Counted from the stretch's first letter, positions 1 through 6,619 are shown. The stretch is 21,767 nucleotides of DNA from Candidatus Woesearchaeota archaeon (GCA_016932755.1 JAFGCE010000026.1:1-21767), one strand, 5' to 3'. Translations and numbers: made by a program. Notes: generated by a model from the letters alone, not told the origin.

Positions 1-483
1 GATGCTTTCCTTATCACATTCCGTACTGCGACAGATGCTGTGCACTGCGGCGTTTCAATGCAGAAATCTTTTGCAGAATACAATCAGCAGAATCCATCAA
101 AGCAGAAGCTGAGAATACGGGTCGCAATCAACATGGGAGAAATCCTTGTGCGGAAAGGCGATGTCTATGGAGAGGCTGTCAACATAACAGCAAGGATTGA
201 AAGCATTGCAAAAGTTGGGGATGTTGTCTTCAGCGAAGCTGTCTATTCTGCGATGAACAAGTCTGAAATCAGCTACAAATACATCGGAAAGTTCAGGCTA
301 AAGGGAGTAAAGGTGCCTGTCAGGCTCTTCAAGGTCAAGACAAAGCTGGACGTCAAAAAGGAAAGGATAGAATTAATGAAAAAAAGGCTGAAAGCACTCA
401 AGAAAAATTCAATAAGCATAATTATTATGCTCGGCGGGCTGGCAATTCTAATCGCAGTTCTTTATCTGTTGCTCACAAGCTGA
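1..483 (+). CDS. Class III adenylate/guanylate cyclase, C-terminal part, with C-terminal membrane helix (5' partial)
   Basis: The frame is open from base 1, so the gene starts before the window; 160 residues are visible. The first codons read DAFLITF, the usual class III cyclase segment around the second metal-binding Asp (normally G-D-x-F-L). The stretch DVYGEAVNITARIES holds the Asn and Arg (N61 and R65 of the visible part, spaced N-x3-R) that stabilise the transition state in this family. The following lines (KVGDVVFSEAV, then FRLKGVKVPVRLFKV) match the normal end of the domain. A basic stretch then leads into one hydrophobic helix of about 22 residues at the very C-terminus. These enzymes make cAMP or cGMP from ATP or GTP. 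The catalytic domain preceding a tail anchor is unusual, since membrane parts are normally N-terminal. Substrate cannot be set because the first half is missing. Confidence 0.85.
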   Translation, partial: DAFLITFRTATDAVHCGVSMQKSFAEYNQQNPSKQKLRIRVAINMGEILVRKGDVYGEAVNITARIESIAKVGDVVFSEAVYSAMNKSEISYKYIGKFRLKGVKVPVRLFKVKTKLDVKKERIELMKKRLKALKKNSISIIIMLGGLAILIAVLYLLLTS

Positions 484-492
484 ACAACAACA

Positions 493-500
493 TTTATAAA
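493..500 (+). promoter_or_regulatory. TATA box of tRNA-Lys
   Basis: TTTATAAA is centred about 30 nt before the first base of the mature tRNA, the archaeal TATA spacing for a transcript starting a few bases before the tRNA. It lies just after the cyclase stop codon. Confidence 0.7.
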
Positions 501-526
501 TCAAATAAAAATTTCTTTTAGCAGAT

Positions 527-616
527 GGGCTCATAGCTCAGCCTGGCTAGAGCGTTCGGCTCTTAATCCGTTTAGGAGCAACCGAAAGGTCGGGGGTTCG
601 AAGCCCCCTGGGCCCA
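527..616 (+). tRNA. tRNA-Lys(CTT) with an intron
   Basis: A full cloverleaf can be drawn. The acceptor stem pairs 527-533 with 609-615 (one G-T pair) and the discriminator is A616. The D stem is GCTC 536-539 with GAGC 550-553. The anticodon stem is TTCGG 555-559 with CCGAA 582-586. The variable region is 587-591. The T stem is GGGGG 592-596 with CCCCC 604-608 around the loop TTCGAAG. The anticodon loop reads CTCTTA, intron, A, giving anticodon CTT at 562-564, which decodes the Lys codon AAG. The mature tRNA is 75 nt. CCA is not encoded. Confidence 0.95.
566..580 (+). other. tRNA-Lys intron, 15 nt, bulge-helix-bulge
   Basis: This insert sits after position 37 of the anticodon loop, the standard archaeal site. 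CTCT (560-563) pairs with GGAG (575-578) as the 4-bp central helix. It is flanked by 3-nt bulges TAA (564-566) and CAA (579-581). Cutting after the second base of each bulge removes exactly 566-580. The inner intron helix is almost absent, so this is a minimal form of the motif read by the archaeal splicing endonuclease. Confidence 0.85.
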
Positions 617-619
617 TAA

Positions 620-667
620 CCAAGTTAGGGAATAGGGTTATCTGAACCTGTTCAGATTTACCCTTGG
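620..667. terminator. Hairpin between convergent tRNA and lipoprotein gene
   Basis: TCTGAAC (641-647) and GTTCAGA (650-656) form a perfect 7-bp stem with a 2-nt loop. GGG 635-637 can pair with CCC 661-663 and CCAA 620-623 with TTGG 664-667, giving a longer imperfect stem. It lies between the tRNA end and the 3' end of the convergent gene, so a two-way terminator or tRNA 3' processing structure is plausible. Function is inferred. Confidence 0.45.
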
Positions 668-677
668 CTTATTTTAT

Positions 678-1139
678 CTAGATCTTTGCAACAAGCTTTC
701 CATTGATAGTCTTTCCAGTATCGTCTCCCTGAGGAGTATACACAATCACTATTCTTACTTCGTTTGTTCCTGGATTTAGGTCTTCACAGGGAATATTGAT
801 CAACAGAGACTGGCCTTTGAACAAAGTCTTTCCTGCAAAAGAGCCAGGCACATCTTCAAGAGAAGTGCATTTTCCCTCTTTAGGGAATAGGTACATCCTA
901 AAGTCTGTCATTGCGACATCAAGTGTGTTCTGGATAGCTATGTCAAAAGAATCTTCTTTCCACTCAAAATAAACACATTCGATTTCGTCAAGTGAACATT
1001 CTTCTTTCACAACACTTGGCTGTATAGCCTTTGCTGGAGCGATTTCTGCAGCAGTTCCCTGTTCTTCAACAGTAATTTTTTCAGATTGGCATCCGATTAA
1101 GATCAAAACAAAAACCATTATTGCAATTACTTTTTTCAT
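678..1139 (-). CDS. Small secreted lipoprotein
   Basis: The 153-residue product starts MKKVIAIMVFVLILIGC, a short basic start, a hydrophobic core and a lipobox (LIGC), so it is predicted to be exported and anchored on the cell surface by a lipid on that Cys. After a Glu/Ala/Pro-rich linker comes a domain of about 100 residues with alternating hydrophobic strands and three further Cys, like a small beta-sandwich. I do not recognise its family. A start four codons upstream (1151) is in frame, but the TATA box at 1171-1178 puts transcription start near 1148. The chosen ATG at 1139 has GGTGGT just upstream as a ribosome site. It converges on the tRNA. Confidence 0.75.
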   Translation of the reverse strand: MKKVIAIMVFVLILIGCQSEKITVEEQGTAAEIAPAKAIQPSVVKEECSLDEIECVYFEWKEDSFDIAIQNTLDVAMTDFRMYLFPKEGKCTSLEDVPGSFAGKTLFKGQSLLINIPCEDLNPGTNEVRIVIVYTPQGDDTGKTINGKLVAKI

Positions 1140-1170
1140 TATACCACCCATTATTATTTATTTTTTGGAG

Positions 1171-1178
1171 TATAAAAA
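1171..1178 (-). promoter_or_regulatory. TATA box of the 678-1139 lipoprotein gene
   Basis: Read on the minus strand this is TTTTTATA. Its centre predicts transcription start near 1148, leaving a short leader with GGTGGT before the ATG at 1139. Confidence 0.55.
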
Positions 1179-1253
1179 TTTTGGGTTTCTGATATGGATA
1201 CTAAAACGTTTCCTAACCCTTCTGGGCCCATTTTATTTTTTTCTTAGAAAAGC

Positions 1254-1261
1254 TTTTATAA
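1254..1261 (+). promoter_or_regulatory. TATA box giving a leaderless start at 1284
   Basis: TTTTATAA is preceded by a purine-rich AGAAAAG (a possible BRE) and centred 26 nt before the ATG at 1284, with no Shine-Dalgarno site, as expected of a leaderless mRNA. Confidence 0.6.
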
Positions 1262-1283
1262 TACAATAATTAGTGTCACTGGT

Positions 1284-1508
1284 ATGAGAGTTAAGGCAAA
1301 GGTTGTAAGGCCGGAAGGAAGCAGATGGGAGAGGATGAGAAGCTGGCAGTGGTACAGGCCTGTAAAAAGCGGGATTTCGTTTGGCTCTGCCCTTGCAATG
1401 GTGCTGTCATACACGCAGAATAAGTCAATCCTTTGGGCGATCATCCATGGAATCCTCAGCTGGGTTTATGTCATATACCGGATTATACTCCAAATTAGCT
1501 GGTTTTAG
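1284..1508 (+). CDS. Small Trp-rich membrane protein
   Basis: This 74-residue protein has a basic start (MRVKAKVVRPEGSRWERM) followed by WQWYRP, then two hydrophobic stretches: residues about 30-43 (ISFGSALAMVLSY) and about 48-72 (SILWAIIHGILSWVYVIY). It should sit in the membrane as a hairpin. The pattern S-x-LWAIIHG-x-x-SW-x-YV-x-Y resembles small uncharacterised membrane proteins I recall from bacteria and archaea, but no function is known to me. The ATG lies 26 nt from the TATA centre, which supports this start. An antisense ORF covers the same bases and is judged a shadow. Confidence 0.7.
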   Translation: MRVKAKVVRPEGSRWERMRSWQWYRPVKSGISFGSALAMVLSYTQNKSILWAIIHGILSWVYVIYRIILQISWF

Positions 1509-1527
1509 CCCATTTTCTTAGAAAGTT

Positions 1528-1535
1528 TTTTATAT
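1528..1535 (+). promoter_or_regulatory. TATA box for the 1571 gene
   Basis: TTTTATAT predicts transcription start near 1558, just before the Shine-Dalgarno sequence GAGGTGAT (1560-1567). The preceding CCCATTTT and TTCTTAGAAA resemble the promoter at 1228-1261. Confidence 0.55.
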
Positions 1536-1570
1536 TATCCTTTCCAAAAGCTATTATTCGAGGTGATTAC

Positions 1571-1888
1571 ATGGCTAAAAAAGATAAACCTAGAGGTAAG
1601 ATGGGCCACATTGTTCTTCTAATCGTGATAGTGGTCGTTGTTTTGCTTGTGCTAAAATATCGGGCACCTTCAGAAGAACCAAAGGCTGCTGAAGAAGTTA
1701 AGCAAGCACCTGCGGCTGAAGAGCAAGTGGAAGAAGCACCGGAAGCAGCAGAAGAAGCTCAGCCATTGTACCCAGACCTTTGCTATGCAGAGGGAGGAAT
1801 TCCAAGAGCTGAGTGCAAATCTGGCGAAAAAAGCATAGGAGAAGTTCCTGGCTTTAAAGTGCCTAATTTCTGCTGTGTCCCAAAATAA
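1571..1888 (+). CDS. Membrane-anchored protein with a Cys-containing outer domain
   Basis: The 105-residue product has a basic N-terminus, one membrane helix (residues about 12-28, rich in Ile and Val), a linker of about 40 residues made mostly of Ala, Glu and Pro, and a C-terminal domain of about 37 residues with four Cys (one in DLCYAEGG, one in RAECKSG and a CC pair near the end). The positive-inside rule places the Cys domain outside, where two disulfides could form. The Shine-Dalgarno GAGGTGAT ends 3 nt before the ATG and fixes the start. No family recognised. Confidence 0.75.
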   Translation: MAKKDKPRGKMGHIVLLIVIVVVVLLVLKYRAPSEEPKAAEEVKQAPAAEEQVEEAPEAAEEAQPLYPDLCYAEGGIPRAECKSGEKSIGEVPGFKVPNFCCVPK

Positions 1889-1920
1889 ATTATTTTATTT
1901 TTTTATCTTCTTCTTTTTTT
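1889..1920 (+). terminator. T-rich terminator after the 1571 gene
   Basis: The stop codon is followed by several T runs up to seven long, the usual form of an archaeal intrinsic terminator. It separates this gene from the operon promoter at 1951. Confidence 0.5.
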
Positions 1921-1950
1921 AAAGGTGCAACCCTATTAAAAACACAAACC

Positions 1951-1958
1951 TTTTTAAA
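1951..1958 (+). promoter_or_regulatory. TATA box of the exosome/proteasome operon
   Basis: TTTTTAAA is centred near 1955, predicting transcription start near 1981 and a leader of about 70 nt before the RNase P gene. That leader contains a short coupled ORF (2004-2057). Confidence 0.5.
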
Positions 1959-2003
1959 GAACTAGAATATTCCACAAGCGAGGAGAGAAAAGGAGCGAGC
2001 AGT

Positions 2004-2057
2004 ATGAAAATGCTTTTTTCTCTGCTAATGAAAGCAGAATTGGGTGAAAAAGAGTGA
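2004..2057 (+). CDS. Possible 17-codon upstream ORF coupled to the RNase P gene
   Basis: An ATG at 2004 with GGAG at 1992-1995 opens a 17-codon ORF (MKMLFSLLMKAELGEKE) that stops at TGA 2055-2057, overlapping the GTG start of the next gene. In-frame codons run back to 1923 with no ATG, GTG or TTG start, so a worn-out C-terminus of a lost gene is the alternative. Translation is not proven. Confidence 0.3.
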   Translation: MKMLFSLLMKAELGEKE

Positions 2058-2410
2058 GTAACCAAATTAAACCCGTATTACCGACTCTAAGGGAGAAAAA
2101 AAGGTATTTAGCGTTCGAAATAGTTTCAAAATCCAAAATAAAGGATTTTTCACAGGTTTCCGGCGCTTTTTGGGGCAGTTTGCTCTCTTTTGCCGGAGAA
2201 TTAGGTGCTGCAAAAGCAGGTATGATAGTCATGCAGGACAAGTTTAACAGCACGACACAAAAAGGAGTGATAAGGATTAATCACAAATATGTTGATTACT
2301 TGAGAGCATCGCTTGCTTTGGTCAAGCAGATTGAAGGAAATGATGTAATAGTAAGAAGCCTTACAGTAAGCGGAATGCTGAACAAGGCTGCAAAATACAC
2401 AGCAGGGTGA
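2054..2410 (+). CDS. rnp2: Ribonuclease P protein component 2 (Pop5)
   Basis: The 118-residue product matches archaeal Pop5/Rpp14: an N-terminal LREKKRYLAFEI, then ELGAAKAGMIVM, then GVIRINHKYVDYLRASLAL and a C-terminal RSLTVSGMLNKA. Pop5 pairs with Rpp30 in archaeal RNase P, where it helps the RNA subunit cut 5' leaders from pre-tRNA. The GTG start at 2054 has GGGTG about 8 nt upstream, and the length fits the family (about 120). It is the first large gene of the operon; placement beside the proteasome and exosome genes is the known archaeal arrangement. Confidence 0.9.
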   Translation: MSNQIKPVLPTLREKKRYLAFEIVSKSKIKDFSQVSGAFWGSLLSFAGELGAAKAGMIVMQDKFNSTTQKGVIRINHKYVDYLRASLALVKQIEGNDVIVRSLTVSGMLNKAAKYTAG

Positions 2411-2417
2411 GTGAAGA

Positions 2418-2627
2418 ATGAATATAGATTATACAATAAGCCCATCTGGAGATGATGGGAGGGATGATATGCCTGCCCCCCTAAGCGAAGCAGAAATAGG
2501 GCAGATACGAGATAGTGTAGTAGCAGAAGTTAAGAGAATGAGCGGGATTCCGCCGGCAAAGAAAGGCGAGTTATATGCAGACATGCTTGCCGCAGAACTA
2601 AATGATCCGGATTATATTCGCGATTAA
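2418..2627 (+). CDS. Small acidic protein of unknown function inside the operon
   Basis: This 69-residue ORF lies between rnp2 (7 nt gap) and psmA (24 nt gap). Its ribosome site is GGTGAG at the end of rnp2. The product is acidic and soluble, with a disordered first 20 residues (several Asp, Gly and Pro) and then predicted helices (about 22-42 and 48-62). There are no Cys, no membrane segment and no motif I recognise. Clean spacing and a good ribosome site make it a likely real gene. The place in the operon hints at a link to RNase P or the proteasome, which is inference. Confidence 0.6.
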   Translation: MNIDYTISPSGDDGRDDMPAPLSEAEIGQIRDSVVAEVKRMSGIPPAKKGELYADMLAAELNDPDYIRD

Positions 2628-2651
2628 AAATTAAAGGAGGGATAATAAAAA

Positions 2652-3383
2652 ATGCAACCAATGCCACATCAATTAATGGGATACGACAGGGCAATCACTA
2701 TGTTCAGCCCTGACGGAAGGCTGCTTCAGGTTGAATACGCAAAGAAAACAGTAAAGCAGGGTTCAACCGCAGTCGGAATGGTATGTTCAGACGGGGTTCT
2801 TCTTGTTACAGACAAGAGAATAATTGAAAAGCTGATAGTGCCTGAATCTGTTGAAAAGATATTCCAGATAGATGACCATGTCGGAGCAACAGCTTCCGGA
2901 ATACTGTCAGACGCAAGAGTGCTTATCGAAAGGGCACAGCTTAGGGCTCAGCAGCACAGGGTTACATACGACAGCCCGATAGACATACTGACAATTGTCA
3001 AGGATGTCTGCGCCCTGAAGCAAATCTGCACGCAGTCAGCAGGGCTTAGGCCGTTCGGAGTATCACTATTATTTGCAGGAATGGACTCAAAAGGGCCTGT
3101 TCTTTTTGAGACAGACCCGACAGGAATCTTCTTCCAGTTCAAGGCAACAGCAATCGGCGAAGGCGAAGCTGAAGTCCAGGCAATACTTGACAAGGAATAC
3201 AAGAGCGACACAACAATCGAGGAAGGGCTGAAAATCTGCATAAAAGCGCTTCTAAAAGTGCTTGACAAGACATTCAGCGTAGAGAGAATAGACGCAGCAT
3301 ACATCAAAAGTGATGAAAAGAAATTCAAAAAATTGACAAGAGACAAGCTTGAAAAGATGTTCAGGGAAGTGAAAAAGAAGTAA
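2652..3383 (+). CDS. psmA: Proteasome alpha subunit
   Basis: The 243-residue product has the alpha-subunit N-terminus: GYDRAITMFSPDGRLLQVEY, with the YDR, Pro20 and Tyr29 that shape the gate of the 20S core. Then come KQGSTAVGMVCSDGVLL and DKRI, and a mid-region RPFGVSLLFAG and IFFQFKATAIGEG, all standard. Alpha subunits form the outer heptameric rings and carry no catalytic Thr; the beta subunit is not in this window. GGAGGG at 2636-2641 supports the start at 2652; ATG at 2661 is also possible. It is followed by SBDS after a single base. Confidence 0.96.
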   Translation: MQPMPHQLMGYDRAITMFSPDGRLLQVEYAKKTVKQGSTAVGMVCSDGVLLVTDKRIIEKLIVPESVEKIFQIDDHVGATASGILSDARVLIERAQLRAQQHRVTYDSPIDILTIVKDVCALKQICTQSAGLRPFGVSLLFAGMDSKGPVLFETDPTGIFFQFKATAIGEGEAEVQAILDKEYKSDTTIEEGLKICIKALLKVLDKTFSVERIDAAYIKSDEKKFKKLTRDKLEKMFREVKKK

Positions 3384-3384
3384 A

Positions 3385-4101
3385 ATGCAGAGAAGCACTT
3401 TTGGCAAGGAAAAGGTATCGTTCAGCATAGCACGGCTGAAGAAAGAAGGGCATAATTTTGAGATTGCGGTTAATCCAGACCTGGCGCTTGATTTCAGGAA
3501 CAGGAAGCCGGTAAATGTCGAGGATGTCCTTGTTGACCAAAAGATATTTTCTGATGCGAAAAAAGGAATGGTTGCCTCTGAACATGAAGTAAAGAAAATC
3601 TTCAAGACAGAAAATCCGATTGAGGTGGCTGAAATAATCCTCAAAAACGGAGAGGTCCACCTCACAGCAGAATACAAGACAAGGATGCTTGAAGAAAAAA
3701 GAAAAAGGATAATGTGGATTATCCATGCAAACGGAGTTGATCCAAGAACTCACGCGCCTCATCCCTTAACAAGGATAGAGAATGCTTTCGAGGAGGCAAA
3801 AGTAAGAATTGACGAGCATAAAAGCGCTGAGGATCAGGTCCAAGACATACTTAAAGCACTTAGGCCGATACTTCCAATAAAATTTGAGGTTAAGAAAGTG
3901 GAAATCATGCTGCCTGCCAAATATGCAGGAAAATTACACCTGCTCGCAAAAGGTTTTGCAAGAATAATAAGGCAGGACTGGCAGGGAGACGGCTCCCTGA
4001 AGGCAGTTGTTGAAGTCCCTGGAGGGCTGGAGCAGGATTTCTACGAAAAAATAAACAACCTCACGCACGGAAGCGTTGAGACAAAAGTGCTTGCTAAGTG
4101 A
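3385..4101 (+). CDS. sbds: Ribosome maturation protein SBDS homologue
   Basis: The 238-residue product has the three SBDS domains. The N-terminal FYSH domain (about 1-88) includes FEIAVNPDLALDFR and DVLVDQKIFSDAKKG. The central helical domain (about 90-165) includes LTAEYKTRMLEEKR and GVDPRTHAPHP. The C-terminal ferredoxin-like domain (about 168-238) includes IKFEVKKVEIMLPAKYAG. In eukaryotes SBDS with EFL1 removes eIF6 from the 60S subunit; the archaeal role is thought to be in ribosome maturation. The ATG lies 1 nt after the psmA stop with only a weak ribosome site, suggesting coupled translation. Confidence 0.95.
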   Translation: MQRSTFGKEKVSFSIARLKKEGHNFEIAVNPDLALDFRNRKPVNVEDVLVDQKIFSDAKKGMVASEHEVKKIFKTENPIEVAEIILKNGEVHLTAEYKTRMLEEKRKRIMWIIHANGVDPRTHAPHPLTRIENAFEEAKVRIDEHKSAEDQVQDILKALRPILPIKFEVKKVEIMLPAKYAGKLHLLAKGFARIIRQDWQGDGSLKAVVEVPGGLEQDFYEKINNLTHGSVETKVLAK

Positions 4102-4122
4102 CAATAAGAAAGGTGAAATAAA

Positions 4123-4842
4123 ATGACAGAAGAAATAAAAGTAAATGAAAAGGAAGTAGTAGTTCCCGGAGAAACGCTTGCCACAGGAATGGGATTCCTG
4201 CCAAGCAAAGGAACCTACAGGGAAGGCGATAATATCATAGCTGCAAGGCTTGGTATGGTCCATGTTGACAGGAAGGTAATAAAGATAATACCTTTGTCAG
4301 GAATCTACCAGCCAAAAGCAGGGGATGTTATAATAGCTAAGATTATTGATGTCCTGATGTCAGGATGGAAGCTGGAAACAAACACAGCATATCCTGCCAT
4401 GATGTCAATGAAAGACGCAACATCAGAGTATATTGCAAAAGGCGCTGACCTCAGGAGATATTTTGATGTTGATGAGTATGTTGTCGCAAAAATAACAAAC
4501 GTGACAACACAGAACCTTATTGACCTTACAATGAGAGGCCCCGGCCTGAGGAAACTCAGGGGAGGAAGGGTAATCAAGGTAAACTCAAATAAGGTGCCAA
4601 GAATCATTGGAAAGCACGGCTCAATGATTTCAATGGTAAAGAATGCAACAGACTGCAAGATTATTGTAGGGCAGAACGGACTTGTATGGGTTGACGGAGA
4701 GCCTGACAAGGAGAAAATTGCAGTTGATACAATCAAGAAGATTGAGGAAGAATCTCATGTTTCAGGATTGACAGATTTGATCAAGTCTCATCTTGAAAAA
4801 GTGACAGGAAAGAAACTAGAGATTACCGAGAAAGGTGAATAA
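4123..4842 (+). CDS. rrp4: Exosome complex RNA-binding protein Rrp4
   Basis: The 239-residue product has the Rrp4 order: an N-terminal domain with VVPGETLATG (PGETL at 15-19), an S1 domain (about 62-138, including AGDVIIAKIIDVLMSGWKLE), and a KH domain (about 148-215) with the loop RIIGKHGSMI (GKHG at 163-166). Rrp4 forms part of the trimeric cap that binds RNA and feeds it into the Rrp41/Rrp42 ring. AGGTGA stands a few bases before the ATG. It is followed at 2 nt by rrp41. Confidence 0.95.
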   Translation: MTEEIKVNEKEVVVPGETLATGMGFLPSKGTYREGDNIIAARLGMVHVDRKVIKIIPLSGIYQPKAGDVIIAKIIDVLMSGWKLETNTAYPAMMSMKDATSEYIAKGADLRRYFDVDEYVVAKITNVTTQNLIDLTMRGPGLRKLRGGRVIKVNSNKVPRIIGKHGSMISMVKNATDCKIIVGQNGLVWVDGEPDKEKIAVDTIKKIEEESHVSGLTDLIKSHLEKVTGKKLEITEKGE

Positions 4843-4844
4843 AG

Positions 4845-5561
4845 ATGGCATACAAGAAAAGATTTGACGGAAGGGGTTTTGACGAGACAAGGCCTATTGA
4901 AACAAAAGTTGGAATCATAAAAAAAGCTGACGGAAGCGCAATGTTCAAAATAGGGAACACAGTTGCTTACGCTGCTGTTTATGGGCCAAGGGAGCTTCAT
5001 CCAAGGTTTTTGCAGAACCCTGTTAAGGGTTTGCTGAGGGTTCATTACAACATGATGCCGTTCTCAGGGCACGGCGAAAGGGTAAGGCCCGGAACAAGCA
5101 GGAGGGGAAAGGAAATCTCAATGGTTACTGAAAAAGCCCTTATCCCTGTGCTTGACCTTGCCGAGTTCCCGAACGCAGTAGTTGATGTTTTCATAGAACT
5201 GCCTCAGACAGACGCAGGAACAAGATGCGCAGGAATAACTGCAGCCTCAATGGCTTTGGCTGATGCAGGGCTTAACATGAAAGACCTTGTCGCAGCTGTT
5301 GCTGTAGGGAGGGTTGACGACCAGATTGTTGTTGACCTCACATACGACGAGGAAGCTTACGAGGACGGAACTGTCGCAGACATTCCGGTTGCAGTGCTCC
5401 CAAACTCCGGGAAGGTAACGCTTCTTCAGATGGACGGGGAGCTCAAAAGGGAAGACCTGAAAAAAGCGCTTGAGAAAGCGCAGAAAACTGCAAAGGATAT
5501 TTATGAGGTGCAGAAAAAAGCGCTGAAAGAAAGATTCAAGGCAAAGGAGGTGCCAAAATGA
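4845..5561 (+). CDS. rrp41: Exosome catalytic subunit Rrp41
   Basis: The 238-residue product is an RNase PH-fold protein: RFDGRGFDETRPIE at the start, GPRELHPRF, the basic RGKE near 87-90, the phosphate-binding TDAGTRCAGIT (GTR at 125-127), and ADIPVAVLP with Asp179 at the place of the catalytic Asp. It degrades RNA 3' to 5' with phosphate, and can add tails in reverse, within a hexamer with Rrp42. AAGGTGA at 4832-4838 lies inside the rrp4 end and supports the start. Its last codons contain the Shine-Dalgarno site of rrp42. Confidence 0.96.
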   Translation: MAYKKRFDGRGFDETRPIETKVGIIKKADGSAMFKIGNTVAYAAVYGPRELHPRFLQNPVKGLLRVHYNMMPFSGHGERVRPGTSRRGKEISMVTEKALIPVLDLAEFPNAVVDVFIELPQTDAGTRCAGITAASMALADAGLNMKDLVAAVAVGRVDDQIVVDLTYDEEAYEDGTVADIPVAVLPNSGKVTLLQMDGELKREDLKKALEKAQKTAKDIYEVQKKALKERFKAKEVPK

Positions 5562-6328
5562 GCAGAATGACAAAAGAGCACATCCTTAACGCGCTTGCAA
5601 AAGGAATGAGGTTTGACGGCAGAAAGCCTGAAGATTTCAGGGAAATCACAGTAGAGTACGGCGTAACAAAAAGCGCTGAAGGCTCTGCCAGAGTCAAGAT
5701 TGGCGATACTGAAATCATTGCAGGAGTAAAGATGGGTGTTGAAACACCATACCCTGATACGCAGGACAAGGGAAACTTGATGGTCAATGCAGAACTCCTT
5801 CCTTTGTCAAGCCCTGACTTTGAGCCAGGCCCTCCAGGAATGGAGGCTATTGAGCTTGCAAGGGTTGTTGACAGGGGGATAAGGGAGTCAGGGGCAATTG
5901 ATGTAAAGGCTCTTTGCATAACCGAAGGCGAAAAGGTCTGGTCTGTCATGATTGACATATGCACAATCAACAGCGACGGAAACCTGATAGACGCGTCAGC
6001 ACTTGCTGCTATCGCAGCGCTGAAGGATGCAAAATTCCCTAAGTATGAGGATGAAAAGATTGACTACATGGAAAAGACCGACAAGGCTCTTCCTCTCAAG
6101 AAGGAGCCGGTTACTGTGACAGTGTTCAAGATTGACAGCCAATTCATTGTCGACCCGACAGATGAAGAGGAAAAGAACGCTGACGCAAGGCTTACCGCCG
6201 CAATTATAAAGGACGGCACAATCTGCGCTATGCAGAAAGGAGGGGACACCCCCCTGAATGTAGATGAGATTGACAAGATGCTTTCTCTTGCCCAGGAAAA
6301 GGCAAAAGAGATAAGGTCAAAGCTCTAA
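5558..6328 (+). CDS. rrp42: Exosome subunit Rrp42 (non-catalytic ring partner)
   Basis: The 256-residue product is the second RNase PH-fold subunit: GMRFDGRKPEDFREI, EGSARVKIGDTEIIAGVK, SSPDFEPGPPG, then ELARVVDRGIRESGAID and a C-terminal KGGDTPLN. It lacks the catalytic Asp arrangement of Rrp41, as is normal, but completes the active site in the hexamer. The ATG overlaps the rrp41 stop (ATGA, 4 nt). AGGAGGTG ends 5 nt before it, so the start at 5558 is preferred over the ATG at 5567. Confidence 0.96.
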   Translation: MSRMTKEHILNALAKGMRFDGRKPEDFREITVEYGVTKSAEGSARVKIGDTEIIAGVKMGVETPYPDTQDKGNLMVNAELLPLSSPDFEPGPPGMEAIELARVVDRGIRESGAIDVKALCITEGEKVWSVMIDICTINSDGNLIDASALAAIAALKDAKFPKYEDEKIDYMEKTDKALPLKKEPVTVTVFKIDSQFIVDPTDEEEKNADARLTAAIIKDGTICAMQKGGDTPLNVDEIDKMLSLAQEKAKEIRSKL

Positions 6329-6346
6329 ACTCACAAGGTGATACAT

Positions 6347-6619
6347 ATGGCCAAAGAAAAAGCTGAAGAAATCACAAAATACACGAAGTACGAGAAAGCA
6401 AGGATGCTTGGCTCAAGAGCCCTGCAGATAGCAATGGGCGCTCCTTTCCTTGTTAAGCTTTCAGAAAGCGACCTGGAAAAGATCGGATACAATCCTGTTG
6501 AGATTGCAAAGATTGAATTCAGCGAGGGAGTACTTCCAATAACAGTAAGAAGGCCTCTTCCGGGAGAGAAATTCCAGGAAGATGAAGGGGAACAGGCAGA
6601 AGAAAAAGAAGCTGCCTGA
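6347..6619 (+). CDS. rpo6: RNA polymerase subunit Rpo6 (RpoK, omega homologue)
   Basis: The 90-residue product carries the conserved core TKYEKARMLGSRALQIAMGA, followed by NPVEIAKIEFSEG and LPITVRRPLPGE, the signature of archaeal Rpo6 and eukaryotic Rpb6. It binds and stabilises the largest subunit of RNA polymerase. An acidic tail of about 15 residues follows. A GTG at 6338 is in frame, but it forms part of the Shine-Dalgarno AAGGTGAT; the ATG at 6347 is the likely start. It is the last gene of the operon; in many archaea the exosome genes are instead followed by L37Ae and Rpo12. Confidence 0.93.
   Translation: MAKEKAEEITKYTKYEKARMLGSRALQIAMGAPFLVKLSESDLEKIGYNPVEIAKIEFSEGVLPITVRRPLPGEKFQEDEGEQAEEKEAA

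Noticed and set aside
1256..1444. 62-residue minus-strand ORF
   Set aside because: It is antisense to the Trp-rich membrane protein, which has a well-placed TATA box; the antisense ORF has none.
2948..3762. Several minus-strand ORFs under psmA and SBDS
   Set aside because: Psm and SBDS proteins are unmistakable on the plus strand; the antisense frames have no start signals.
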